This document shows positions 8,036 through 15,203 of a stretch of 34,145 nt of DNA, piece by piece. The translations under genes and the position numbers were made by a program. The DNA comes from an uncultured Clostridia bacterium. GTDB lineage: Bacteria > Bacillota > Clostridia > Christensenellales > CAG-917. Numbering within the stretch: position 1 is the first letter of the stretch; every line of letters begins with the position of its first letter. Where the stretch lies: positions 1 to 34,145 of the forward strand of contig CANQCC010000004.1 of assembly GCA_947589635.1 (NCBI GenBank), in the 5' to 3' direction. The notes under the pieces are model-generated. The model saw only the letters and a program-made list of their open reading frames with translations, ran no database searches and was not told the DNA's origin.

Positions 8036-9151
8036 TCACTTTCCCTCGAATCTTTCGGGCTGATTGAGGACGATCTGCGGGAAGGGGATGGAGATGTTGT
8101 TCTCGTCGAAGAGGATCTTGAACTCCCTGTTCATAGCGCGCTGGATGTCATACACATAATCCTCCTTGCAGGTCGCGACAAAGAACAGTTCCACGCCCGA
8201 CGCGCCCAGCGAGTTTATGCCCTTGTAGACTATGTCGCCCTTTATCTCGTAGGGGATGCGCGCCTTTATGGCGGCGAGGTTGTCGTTTATCACCTTTTCG
8301 ACGCGCGGGATGGATTCGCGATAATCTATGCTGATATAGCACTTCGCAAGAGAGTCCGCCTTTGTCTGATTGACGAGCGTGGTTATCTGCGAGTTGTTTA
8401 TGATGTTGACGTTGCCGCCCGCGTCTATTATCTTTGTGGTGCGGATGCCTATCTCCTGCACAGTGCCGCGCCAGTCGTTGACGATGACTATGTCGCCCAC
8501 TTCGAAGGAGCCCTCAAACACAAGGAATATGCCCGCGACGATATCGGCTACCAAACTCTGCGCGCCGAGGCCTATGACCAACGTGACAATCCCCGCGCTT
8601 GCGACGAGCGCCGCCGTATTGACCCCGAACGCCCCAAGCACTATCAGCACGGATGCGATCGCCACCACCCACTTGATGAAGCTTTCCATAAGTTTGGCGA
8701 TGGTTATGCCGCGCGGCGTGTGCGCAAACCCAAGCCTCATGATGAAGCGCAGTATCAGAGACACTATGGCGGCTATAGTGACGACGCGAATGCTCCTTAT
8801 GATGGCGGGGATCCAGCTTGAATAGACCGTGTTGATAAAGGAGTTGCCCGTCACGTCCTTGTCGAAGACGGAGCCCTCCGTGATCACGGTGCCGTCCTCA
8901 AGCACGGTCTCTTTGCCGAAGATCTGCGTCGCAAAGACCATGGACAGCACTGTCACCGCTATGCCGATGACAAGCAGGATAAGCCCCACTATCGTGGACT
9001 TTTTGATTTTCTTCTTTGCGGGAGCCGCCTCGTTTGAGACCTCGCCCGCCTCGATCTGATTTTCGCCCGTATTGGGAACGACTTCGCTCGTCTCGCTTAC
9101 GCTTTCGACGTCTTCGGGAGCGCCTGTCCCCTGTTTGATTTCCTCGCTCAT
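8036..9151 (-). CDS. Small-conductance mechanosensitive channel, MscS family
   Basis: This inner-membrane channel opens under membrane tension to release solutes during osmotic downshock. The 371-residue protein has an acidic cytoplasmic N-terminus and TM1 at about residues 52-76. TM2 (113-138) and TM3 (156-178) follow, then the glycine- and alanine-rich pore helix in ASAGIVTLVIGLGAQSL (184-200). The beta domain follows with FEVGDIVIVNDWRGTVQEIGIRTT, the most conserved segment of the family. The C-terminal alpha/beta vestibule is present. The start at 9151 has GAGGAG nearby. It lies downstream of a small membrane-protein gene on the same strand, with repeats in between. Confidence 0.94.
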   Translation of the reverse strand: MSEEIKQGTGAPEDVESVSETSEVVPNTGENQIEAGEVSNEAAPAKKKIKKSTIVGLILLVIGIAVTVLSMVFATQIFGKETVLEDGTVITEGSVFDKDVTGNSFINTVYSSWIPAIIRSIRVVTIAAIVSLILRFIMRLGFAHTPRGITIAKLMESFIKWVVAIASVLIVLGAFGVNTAALVASAGIVTLVIGLGAQSLVADIVAGIFLVFEGSFEVGDIVIVNDWRGTVQEIGIRTTKIIDAGGNVNIINNSQITTLVNQTKADSLAKCYISIDYRESIPRVEKVINDNLAAIKARIPYEIKGDIVYKGINSLGASGVELFFVATCKEDYVYDIQRAMNREFKILFDENNISIPFPQIVLNQPERFEGK

Positions 9152-9197
9152 ATATGCTCCTCGGCTCGCCGTTGCGCGAGCTCATATTGATTTTGAT

Positions 9198-9321
9198 TTG
9201 TTTTCCCGCCCGATGGCGGATTTTATTTGCTGTATCCCGCCTCAAGACGGAATTTTTTTGCTTTATCTCGCCCGAAAGCGGAGGTTCGCTTGCCCTGACC
9301 CGCTCGAGGACGAAAGCGCGG
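9198..9321. repeat. Degenerate tandem repeats of 29-32 bp with small hairpins
   Basis: Four imperfect units begin TTG at 9198, 9227, 9258 and 9290. Each contains a C-rich then G-rich pair. The first (CCGCC, CGAT, GGCGG at 9206-9219) is a perfect hairpin followed by TTTT on the plus strand, and later units are decayed. They fill the gap between mscS and the upstream small gene. Confidence 0.55.
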
Positions 9322-9329
9322 CAAAGCGC

Positions 9330-9860
9330 CTATTGATCGAGAGGCTTTGTGCGCAAAGTCTTCGAGGCGACTATCGTCTCGCCAAAACCCTGCTTCATAA
9401 ACACTTCAAGCGTGTACTTCTTCCCCGCGGAAAGCCCCGCGAACTTCCCCTCGTTTGTGCCCGGGACAAGTTTTTTCTCCTGTTTGGAGCTGCCGCCGAC
9501 CACTCTCACGCTCAGCGCCTCCTCCCCCGCGGGCACGCTTATGTTGTAGGCGATCTCGTTGAGGGCGACAATCGTGGAGACTATCTTCGCGCCGGGCACG
9601 TCCGTAGTCGTCGTCCCAAGCGCGCCGCCGCCAAACAGCAATATCGCGGCAAGCGAAGCGGCAAACACCGCGATGAGAGCCCTGCCCACCGAGTGCGTGT
9701 TGCCGTAGTTGTCGGGATCGGCATGATACTCCTTGGGCGTGGGATTGCCCGCGAAGTCGTTTTTGGTCGCCGCGCCGTTTTTTGTGACTCCGCCAAAGGA
9801 ATCATAATTTTTTAAGGGAGAATCGTTTCTCATTTGCCCTCTGCGCCCGTGCGCGCCCAT
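9330..9860 (-). CDS. Hypothetical single-pass membrane protein
   Basis: I do not recognise this gene. The N-terminus is hydrophilic and rich in Asn, Gly and Asp. One membrane helix follows at about residues 59-81 (RALIAVFAASLAAILLFGGG). The extracytoplasmic domain of about 95 residues ends in FAGLSAGKKYTLEVFMKQGF, resembling the last strands of a fibronectin type III or similar Ig-like fold. That resemblance is a judgement from pattern only. The start is uncertain: TTG at 9899, ATG at 9860 (GGGGAG upstream) or ATG at 9833 (AGAGGG upstream). I chose 9860. A good promoter lies about 150 bases upstream. Confidence 0.7.
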   Translation of the reverse strand: MGAHGRRGQMRNDSPLKNYDSFGGVTKNGAATKNDFAGNPTPKEYHADPDNYGNTHSVGRALIAVFAASLAAILLFGGGALGTTTTDVPGAKIVSTIVALNEIAYNISVPAGEEALSVRVVGGSSKQEKKLVPGTNEGKFAGLSAGKKYTLEVFMKQGFGETIVASKTLRTKPLDQ

Positions 9861-10310
9861 CGGCTCCCCAAAAGATGACGGGCGTTTTATCTGTGCCAAC
9901 CTTTGATAGGCACATGATCTTGCGCCGAACTTTTACAAGCAATTTGCTTTTGCCGCTCGGCAAGCGTTTTGCCCGTGGCGCGCCTTGGCGCGTCCGCTTT
10001 TGGGATCCGTTTATAAAATTTTATTTTAATTTACGCTCAAAGTCAACCCTATCTGCCTTCAAAATCAATTTGTTTTGCGCGGGGCGAGCCGTTATTTGTC
10101 AAACGTAGGCGGTTTTATGGCGATTCCCGCCTTTGCGCCCCGCTTCCCCGCTACTCCATATATTTGTTGCCGCCTCTGTCTTTTAATGCCGAAAGCATAT
10201 TCTGTCGTCGCCCCGCCGCGTTATCCGCGTCCTGACGCCTTTCGTCCGTGCTTGTCCCCTTGCATAATCTCCGTCTGCCGCGCATATCTTTAAGCGATAT
10301 GGAGGATGCT
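9861..10310. other. Divergent intergenic region between small membrane protein and sipL-like gene
   Basis: No gene is evident in these 450 bases. The region holds a minus-strand promoter at 10018-10046 and loosely repeated GC-rich words (TTTTGCC, GGCGCG) on both sides of an AT-rich centre. I could not identify a clear promoter for the plus-strand gene. A CATAAT at 10263-10268 has no convincing -35. Confidence 0.5.
10018..10046 (-). promoter_or_regulatory. Promoter for the small membrane protein gene
   Basis: On the minus strand TTGACT (10046-10041) and TAAAAT (10023-10018) are separated by 17 bases. Predicted transcription starts near 10011, giving a leader of roughly 150 bases before ATG 9860. 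Confidence 0.6.
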
Positions 10311-11804
10311 ATGTTCGATTTTGAAAAACTGAGCGCAAGCAAGCTGTATGCCGCGCCTCACGTGGAGCGCGTGGTGGAATTTTCGCCTCCGGGCGTGGAT
10401 ATTGAAAACATCGCGAAGGTGCTGTCCCTCTCGGTCGAGGCGAAGTGCAACTGTGCGGAGGCGTTTGACGGATACGCCGAGGTGACGGGCAGGACAAACT
10501 TTCGTCTGACCTATCTCGACAAGAACGGCGACCCGAAGGGCGTGGACTACAACGCGGACTTTTCCGTCAAGGCGGAGGGCGAATTTTGCGCGGCGGACGC
10601 GGCGAGCGCGACGATAACCGTTGTGGAGTCGGACGTGTCGGCGGCGGGAGCGCTTACTCTGTCCGCCGTTCTCGAAGTGTGCGTGACCGCGGTACAGCGC
10701 GAGGAGTTGAACGTGCTTATGGGCGCGGACAAGTGCTACAAGACGTCAAAAACGATAGCTCTCCCCGCGTATATCGCCTCTAAGACCTCGGTCTGTCCCT
10801 TTGACGCGGAGCAGGACGTCGGCGGCGAGATAACCTCCGTCCTCAGCATGGGCGCGCACTGCCCCGTCATTCGCGCGGAGGCCGTGGACGGCGGGATAAA
10901 AGCGGCGGCAAAGCTGAGCCTCAACGCGGTCTACGTCGAGGGCGGCGAGATAAAACAGCGCGACTTCATAATAGACCTCGAGGAGGAGCTTAACCTTGAC
11001 GGCGTGCGCGAAGGGGACAAGGTGCTTATCGACGCGTGCGTAAAGTCCTCCAAAATAGTGCTTCAGGGCGTGACGGACGACAACGTGCTGCGCGTAGAGG
11101 GCGACGTCGCTTTCAAGGCGCAGGTCTTCCGCCTTGCGCAAGTCGAAGTTGTGGACGACCTCTTCACGCTTGAAAACGAAGTGGATATCACTAAAACGTC
11201 CGCAAAATACGCATATTTTGACGGCAGCGCCTACTTTGCGAAGAAGGTGAGCGGAACGGCGACGCTTGGCGACAACCGCGCGGCGGCGATAAAGATAGAC
11301 GCCATCCCAAGCTCCCGCTGCTATACGACAAAGGCCGCGACGGAAGAGGACGGTTCGCTGACCGTGGAGGGCATTGTCAACGCGGACATCGTGTATACGG
11401 ACGAAAACGGATTCAACTCCGTGCGCGCGGAAGTGCCGTTTTCCCTCAACATCCAGAACGCGTCGCCGTTTGCGGGCGAGGTCAAGGTGCGCGCGGACAT
11501 AGAAAAGATATCCGCGGACATCAGGCGAGAGCGCGAAATAGACATCGATATCGCTCTGAGACTTGCCACGGACGCCTTTGCGGAGACTGACGCGGAGTTT
11601 ATAAGCGGCGTGGAACTGGGCGAAGAAAGAGCGCAAAACACAAGCGGCATATCCTTGTATATCGCGCGCGAAGGGGACGAGATCCTGGACTTGTGCAAGG
11701 CGTTTTCGGCGATGCCCGAGGACATCCTCGCGCAAAATCCCGCCCTCACCTTCCCGCTTGCAGAGGGCGAACGCGCCGTATATTTCAGACAGATCGCAAT
11801 ATAG
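10311..11804 (+). CDS. SipL-like protein with DUF3794 (SPOCS) domains and C-terminal LysM
   Basis: Proteins with this layout in Clostridia include SipL, which binds SpoIVA and is needed for spore coat assembly. The 497-residue protein begins MFDFEKLSASKLYA. It contains repeated DUF3794-type beta-rich modules, recognisable in VEFSPPGVDIENIAKVLSLS near the start and later in DKVLIDACVKSSKIVLQGVT. A LysM-like domain lies at about residues 449-495 (ISLYIAREGDEILDLCKAFS, then AQNPAL). No signal peptide is seen, which fits a mother-cell protein. The start at 10311 has GGAGG five bases upstream; an open frame extends to 10248 without a ribosome site. The domain call is good, the SipL role is inferred, and another LysM/DUF3794 coat protein is possible. 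Confidence 0.85.
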   Translation: MFDFEKLSASKLYAAPHVERVVEFSPPGVDIENIAKVLSLSVEAKCNCAEAFDGYAEVTGRTNFRLTYLDKNGDPKGVDYNADFSVKAEGEFCAADAASATITVVESDVSAAGALTLSAVLEVCVTAVQREELNVLMGADKCYKTSKTIALPAYIASKTSVCPFDAEQDVGGEITSVLSMGAHCPVIRAEAVDGGIKAAAKLSLNAVYVEGGEIKQRDFIIDLEEELNLDGVREGDKVLIDACVKSSKIVLQGVTDDNVLRVEGDVAFKAQVFRLAQVEVVDDLFTLENEVDITKTSAKYAYFDGSAYFAKKVSGTATLGDNRAAAIKIDAIPSSRCYTTKAATEEDGSLTVEGIVNADIVYTDENGFNSVRAEVPFSLNIQNASPFAGEVKVRADIEKISADIRREREIDIDIALRLATDAFAETDAEFISGVELGEERAQNTSGISLYIAREGDEILDLCKAFSAMPEDILAQNPALTFPLAEGERAVYFRQIAI

Positions 11805-12116
11805 CCAAAATGCAAGCTCGCATTGCGCGGCGCAAGTTTACAAAGCACAAGTTTGCACAACGCCGCAAATTTGCGAAATATACGTTTGCGAAGCGCACAT
11901 TTGCATAACGCGGCGTAAGTTTGCAAAAGTTTGCAAAATCGCACGATCTTGCAAATCTCATTCAATTGTATGCATCTCGGTTGTATGTATCTCGGTCGGG
12001 AGGGCAGGCAGGCGACTGTCCTTCCGGCTTTTATATTGATTTTCCCGTATGAATTTTTGGTATTGATCTTTTGAGGATAATAATTTATACAAAATTCGCA
12101 AAATCTTGTCTTAGTG
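11805..12116. repeat. Intergenic region with degenerate TTTGC repeats
   Basis: From about 11834 to 11960 a word close to AAGTTTGC recurs at 11834, 11849, 11867, 11882, 11897, 11917, 11927 and 11945. Spacings of 10-20 bases mostly add up to 30-33 bases per pair. Between 11961 and 12116 the sequence is T-rich with no gene. A pair of words, TGCATCTCGG and TGTATCTCGG, lies near 11970-11996. Confidence 0.5.
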
Positions 12117-12125
12117 TGCTATAAT
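12117..12125 (+). promoter_or_regulatory. Extended -10 promoter of the MATE gene
   Basis: TGCTATAAT is a perfect extended -10 element lying 23 bases before the start codon. The only upstream -35 match is weak (TTCGCA, 19 bases away), so the TG extension is probably needed. Confidence 0.6.
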
Positions 12126-12148
12126 GTAGCGCAAGGATCTAAGAGGAT

Positions 12149-13567
12149 ATGAAAAGCATGACGGACGAACAAGAATATAAGCGCATGACGGAATCCCCGG
12201 TATTCGGGCTGGTCATGAAACTTTCCATTCCCACGACATTCAGCATGCTGATAACGTCCATATACAACCTTGCGGACACGTTTTTCGTATCCTCGCTGGG
12301 CAACGCGCAGACAAGCGCGGTGGGCGTAGTCTTCGCCATTCAATCCATAATTCAGGCGATAGGATACGGCTTTGGCATGGGCACGCAAAGCCTCATCTCC
12401 CGCAAGCTCGGCGAAAAGAAGAACGACGAGGCAAATCTGTATGCCACTTCGGGCTTTTTGGCGGCGTTTTTGGTTGGGCTTGTCATGCTGTTCGGGCTTA
12501 TAGACCTCAAAGGCCTCGTGCGGGTGTTCGGCGCGACGGACACGGCGCTTTTGTACGCGCGGGACTATTGCTTTTTCATATTGCTTGGGGCGCCGCTTTT
12601 CTGCTCCTCGTTTGTGCTTAACAACATCTTGCGCGGGGAGGGCAAGGCTACGCTGTCCATGATAGGGCTTTGCAGCGGCGGCATAATCAACATAGGGCTT
12701 GACGCGCTGTTCATTTATGCGCTGAAACTTGGCGTGGCGGGCGCGGCGATAGCTACGCTTATAAGCCAGGCGATATCCTTTGTCATATTGCTGTCCTGCT
12801 TCATCTTTCATAGAACCATCGTCAAGATAAATCCGCTTAAAACAAGCCGCCATATAAAGGACTATCTCAACATATTCCGCGTAGGGCTGCCCACGGTGTT
12901 CCGCCAGAGCCTCGGCAGCGTGGCGACCACTCTGCTTAACCGCGCCGTGCGTCCCTTCGGCGACGAAGCGATGTCCGCAATAAGCGTGGCAAACAAAATA
13001 TACATGCTTCTTCGCAGCATGCTGATAGGCGTGGGACAAGGCTTCCAGCCCGTGGCGGGATACAACTACGGCGCCAAAAAGTACGAGCGCGTAAAGAGCG
13101 CCTTCAACGCCGCCGTCATAATAGGCACGGCGTACGGAGTCGTCGCGGCGATAATTCTGTTTTCGCTGTCGGGTCAGATAATGGGACTGTTCCGTCCCGG
13201 CGACGCCGAGGTCATCGCGATTGGCGGCAGAACGCTTAAATATCTCAGCTTCGCCCTGCCCCTGCTTGGCTACTCCACGTTTGTAAACCAGCTGTATCAA
13301 TCCCTCGGCTTTGTCGTCCCCGCGACCATTCTCGCCTCGTGCAGGCAAGGCATCTTCTATATCCCCCTCATCCTGATCCTGCCCATATACATGGGGCTTC
13401 GCGGCATAGAGATGACCCAGATGATAGCCGACCTCGCCACGTTTGTCGTCTCCATCCCCTTCCACATCTACATGTTCAAAAAGTTGCTTGTCCACCTCGC
13501 GTCCAAGGACCCGCCCTCCGCGGACGAGCACTTTAACGCGTCCGACCCCGACGTCCCAACCATGTAA
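12149..13567 (+). CDS. MATE family multidrug/cation efflux transporter
   Basis: This inner-membrane antiporter is predicted to export organic cations or drugs using a sodium or proton gradient. The 472-residue protein is hydrophobic throughout, with about twelve membrane helices in two homologous halves. The first half opens with the family-typical LVMKLSIPTTFSMLITSIYNLADTFFV and later has GMGTQSLISRKLGE. The second half has GLPTVFRQSLGSVATTLLNR and VGQGFQPVAGYNYGAKK, a strongly conserved MATE segment. The start is ATG 12149 or ATG 12158; AAGAGG sits very close to the first and somewhat far from the second. It stands alone between its own promoter and a strong terminator. Confidence 0.94.
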   Translation: MKSMTDEQEYKRMTESPVFGLVMKLSIPTTFSMLITSIYNLADTFFVSSLGNAQTSAVGVVFAIQSIIQAIGYGFGMGTQSLISRKLGEKKNDEANLYATSGFLAAFLVGLVMLFGLIDLKGLVRVFGATDTALLYARDYCFFILLGAPLFCSSFVLNNILRGEGKATLSMIGLCSGGIINIGLDALFIYALKLGVAGAAIATLISQAISFVILLSCFIFHRTIVKINPLKTSRHIKDYLNIFRVGLPTVFRQSLGSVATTLLNRAVRPFGDEAMSAISVANKIYMLLRSMLIGVGQGFQPVAGYNYGAKKYERVKSAFNAAVIIGTAYGVVAAIILFSLSGQIMGLFRPGDAEVIAIGGRTLKYLSFALPLLGYSTFVNQLYQSLGFVVPATILASCRQGIFYIPLILILPIYMGLRGIEMTQMIADLATFVVSIPFHIYMFKKLLVHLASKDPPSADEHFNASDPDVPTM

Positions 13568-13594
13568 AAAGCGCCCGATTAACGAGCGCTTTTT
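13566..13594. terminator. Bidirectional terminator after the MATE gene
   Basis: AAAAAGCGC (13566-13574) pairs with GCGCTTTTT (13586-13594), with an inner CG pair across the loop. It starts within the MATE stop codon and lies just beyond the end of the convergent anti-sigma gene, so it can serve both. Confidence 0.85.
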
Positions 13595-13617
13595 CGTCCT
13601 TTTATCAATTGTCAAAA

Positions 13618-14265
13618 TCACCCCACAAGCGCAAAATATTGATGCACAAGGTCGGCAAGACTTTCGCACTCCTCGCCGCCGAGGGACAGCACGATGGCGC
13701 TAAGTCTTGCCCTGTCGTCCTCGTTTCCAATGCGGCGCGAGAGGGAGGCGGAAGGGGCAAAAGCGTATGCCGCCTCAAGCTCGCCCGCGACATATTTAAG
13801 CCGATCTCTTGCAAGCTCGCTGTCCTCGCAAATCACACAAACGGACGTTTTATCCGTCGATCCGTACTGATAAAGTTGCGATATTGAAACTATTTTCATT
13901 TTTGTCGCGCCCTCTTGCCCGCTTTCGTCCGCAAGCAAAACAATCCGTCCGTCGCCCGAAAACACAAGCCCGAAGTTTAAGGTCTCGCCCTCTTTTTGCA
14001 CCTCGATGGAGACGTAGCAATACGGCTTTGCCTTCTCGTGAGACGGCAACAAGATCATGGCGGTAAACGCGATCGCGGCGACGATCAAAAGCACGGTCGC
14101 CGTGACAAGCAATCTTACGGCAAGCTCCTTCCTGAAGGCCTGCGCGGGAGTTTCGCCGCTCAAAAGCCTGTTGAGGGGGGCGCGCTTTACGCGGGGCAGC
14201 ATGTCGGGGATGTCGTACCCCTCGTGCTCCTTTTTAAGTCTTTCTTTTATGTCCTTAATTTTCAT
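13618..14265 (-). CDS. Putative membrane anti-sigma factor
   Basis: I do not recognise a specific family. The 215-residue protein has a short charged cytoplasmic N-terminus, one membrane helix at about residues 49-73 (AVRLLVTATVLLIVAAIAFTAMILL) and an extracytoplasmic domain of about 140 residues. The first outer strands, CYVSIEVQKEGETLNFGLVF, loosely resemble the outer domain of RsgI-like anti-sigmas. Its start overlaps the sigma gene stop by 11 bases, with AAGGAG seven bases before the ATG, so the pair is translationally coupled. That arrangement is the classical one for ECF sigma and membrane anti-sigma pairs and is the main basis for the call. Confidence 0.75.
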   Translation of the reverse strand: MKIKDIKERLKKEHEGYDIPDMLPRVKRAPLNRLLSGETPAQAFRKELAVRLLVTATVLLIVAAIAFTAMILLPSHEKAKPYCYVSIEVQKEGETLNFGLVFSGDGRIVLLADESGQEGATKMKIVSISQLYQYGSTDKTSVCVICEDSELARDRLKYVAGELEAAYAFAPSASLSRRIGNEDDRARLSAIVLSLGGEECESLADLVHQYFALVG

Positions 14266-14794
14266 CCGCCGTCTCCTTTTCCAGCGCCTTTTTCAGCTTT
14301 GCAAGCGCGTTATTATACGTCCACAGCACGGTGCCGAGAGGCTTTGACAGCATGTCGGCGATCTCGCGATGTTTGAATCCCGCGACGACGTGCAAGGTGA
14401 CTATCTGCCTTTCGGTGTCGCCGAGGGTCTTGTTCATCAGCGCCATTATGGGCGAACACTCCTCGTCGATATGGTAGCTGCCAAATTTATCCTGCCCCTC
14501 GTCCATATCCGTAAGCGCCTCGCGTTTGGCGCGGGCGATCTCGTTGAGCGTGGCGTTTTTGGCGATAGTGTAAAGCCAGGCGTACGCGTTCGACCCCGCC
14601 CTGTACGACGCGACCGTAGTCCTCAGCCTTATGTAGGCGGTCTGCATCATGTCCTCGGCGGTGTGATAGTTTCGGCAAATGGAAAGTATGAACGCAAAAA
14701 GCCCGCGATGAGTCTCGTTGTAGATCTCCTCAAACGCTTGCTCGTCGCCCTGTTGAAGCCGAAGCATCTTTTGGTCGAATTCCTGCTTGGTCAT
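14255..14794 (-). CDS. RNA polymerase ECF-type sigma factor
   Basis: It is predicted to direct RNA polymerase to a small stress or envelope regulon while being held by the membrane protein encoded next. Region 2 is seen as YNETHRGLFAFILSICRN followed by AEDMMQTAYIRLRTTVASYR and AYAWLYTIAKNATLNEIARA. Region 4 is the helix-turn-helix in HREIADMLSKPLGTVLWTYNNALAKLKKAL. The length, about 179 residues, is typical. I chose ATG 14794 because a good promoter places the transcription start exactly on it. An in-frame ATG at 14800 lies inside the region between -10 and start. No ribosome binding site is visible for either. The signal it responds to is not evident. Confidence 0.92.
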   Translation of the reverse strand: MTKQEFDQKMLRLQQGDEQAFEEIYNETHRGLFAFILSICRNYHTAEDMMQTAYIRLRTTVASYRAGSNAYAWLYTIAKNATLNEIARAKREALTDMDEGQDKFGSYHIDEECSPIMALMNKTLGDTERQIVTLHVVAGFKHREIADMLSKPLGTVLWTYNNALAKLKKALEKETADEN

Positions 14795-14800
14795 AAGCAT

Positions 14801-14829
14801 ATTTTACCATACTTGCCCGCCGTAAACAA
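14801..14829 (-). promoter_or_regulatory. Promoter of the sigma/anti-sigma operon, leaderless configuration
   Basis: On the minus strand TTGTTT (14829-14824), a 17-base spacer and TAAAAT (14806-14801) form a standard promoter, with TGG before the -10 adding an extended element. The predicted start falls at 14794, the A of the chosen ATG. Confidence 0.65.
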
Positions 14830-15116
14830 GGCTAAATTTTTTGCGGACGCGTTTTGCGTCTCTCTGCCTTTCCCGTTTCGGGCTCCGTCTTGATTTTGCC
14901 CGTCGCAAAGTTTTGCCCGGTCGCCCTTGCGCCGCGTCTTGGCGCCTTTGTCCTCGCAAAAGTCCGGCGGCTTGCAAACGGCGCCGCGCCAAACAATTTA
15001 TGCTTATGTTTTGCGCTTTTCCTCTTCCCTCGCCGCGAAAGGTTTGCGCCGGGGGCGAAAATCGCATAAAAAATAAATTAAAAGTCGATGATTTTTGTCC
15101 CGGCGGCAATTTTTTG
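14830..15116. other. Divergent intergenic region upstream of the surface lipoprotein
   Basis: No gene is supported. The sequence is T- and GC-rich on the plus strand with many loosely repeated words such as TTTTGCC, TTGCG and GTCGC, like other gaps in this window but without a clear unit length. Confidence 0.4.
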
Positions 15117-15145
15117 TTGATATTGCAAAGTTTTGATTGTATAAT
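15117..15145 (+). promoter_or_regulatory. Promoter of the large surface lipoprotein
   Basis: TTGATA (15117-15122), a spacer of exactly 17 bases and TATAAT (15140-15145) give a near-consensus vegetative promoter. Transcription should start near 15152, leaving a leader of about 52 bases. Confidence 0.8.
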
Positions 15146-15175
15146 ATAAGTTGCTTTTTTATTTATAATAATCAA

Positions 15176-15196
15176 GTGCGCGCTGCGCACGCGGAG
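15176..15196 (+). promoter_or_regulatory. Leader hairpin abutting the ribosome binding site
   Basis: GTGCGC (15176-15181) and GCGCAC (15185-15190) form a perfect GC-rich stem with a three-base loop. The stem ends two bases before the GGAG ribosome binding site at 15193-15196, which precedes ATG 15204. It could protect the mRNA end or limit initiation. Confidence 0.5.
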
Positions 15197-15203
15197 CAAC
15201 ATT

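Noticed and set aside
10746..11735. A 329-codon open frame on the minus strand
   Set aside because: It is antisense to the SipL-like gene and shows no family features.
12119..13669. A 516-codon open frame on the minus strand
   Set aside because: It mirrors the MATE transporter gene and runs through its terminator. The composition is Arg/His/Asp-rich noise.
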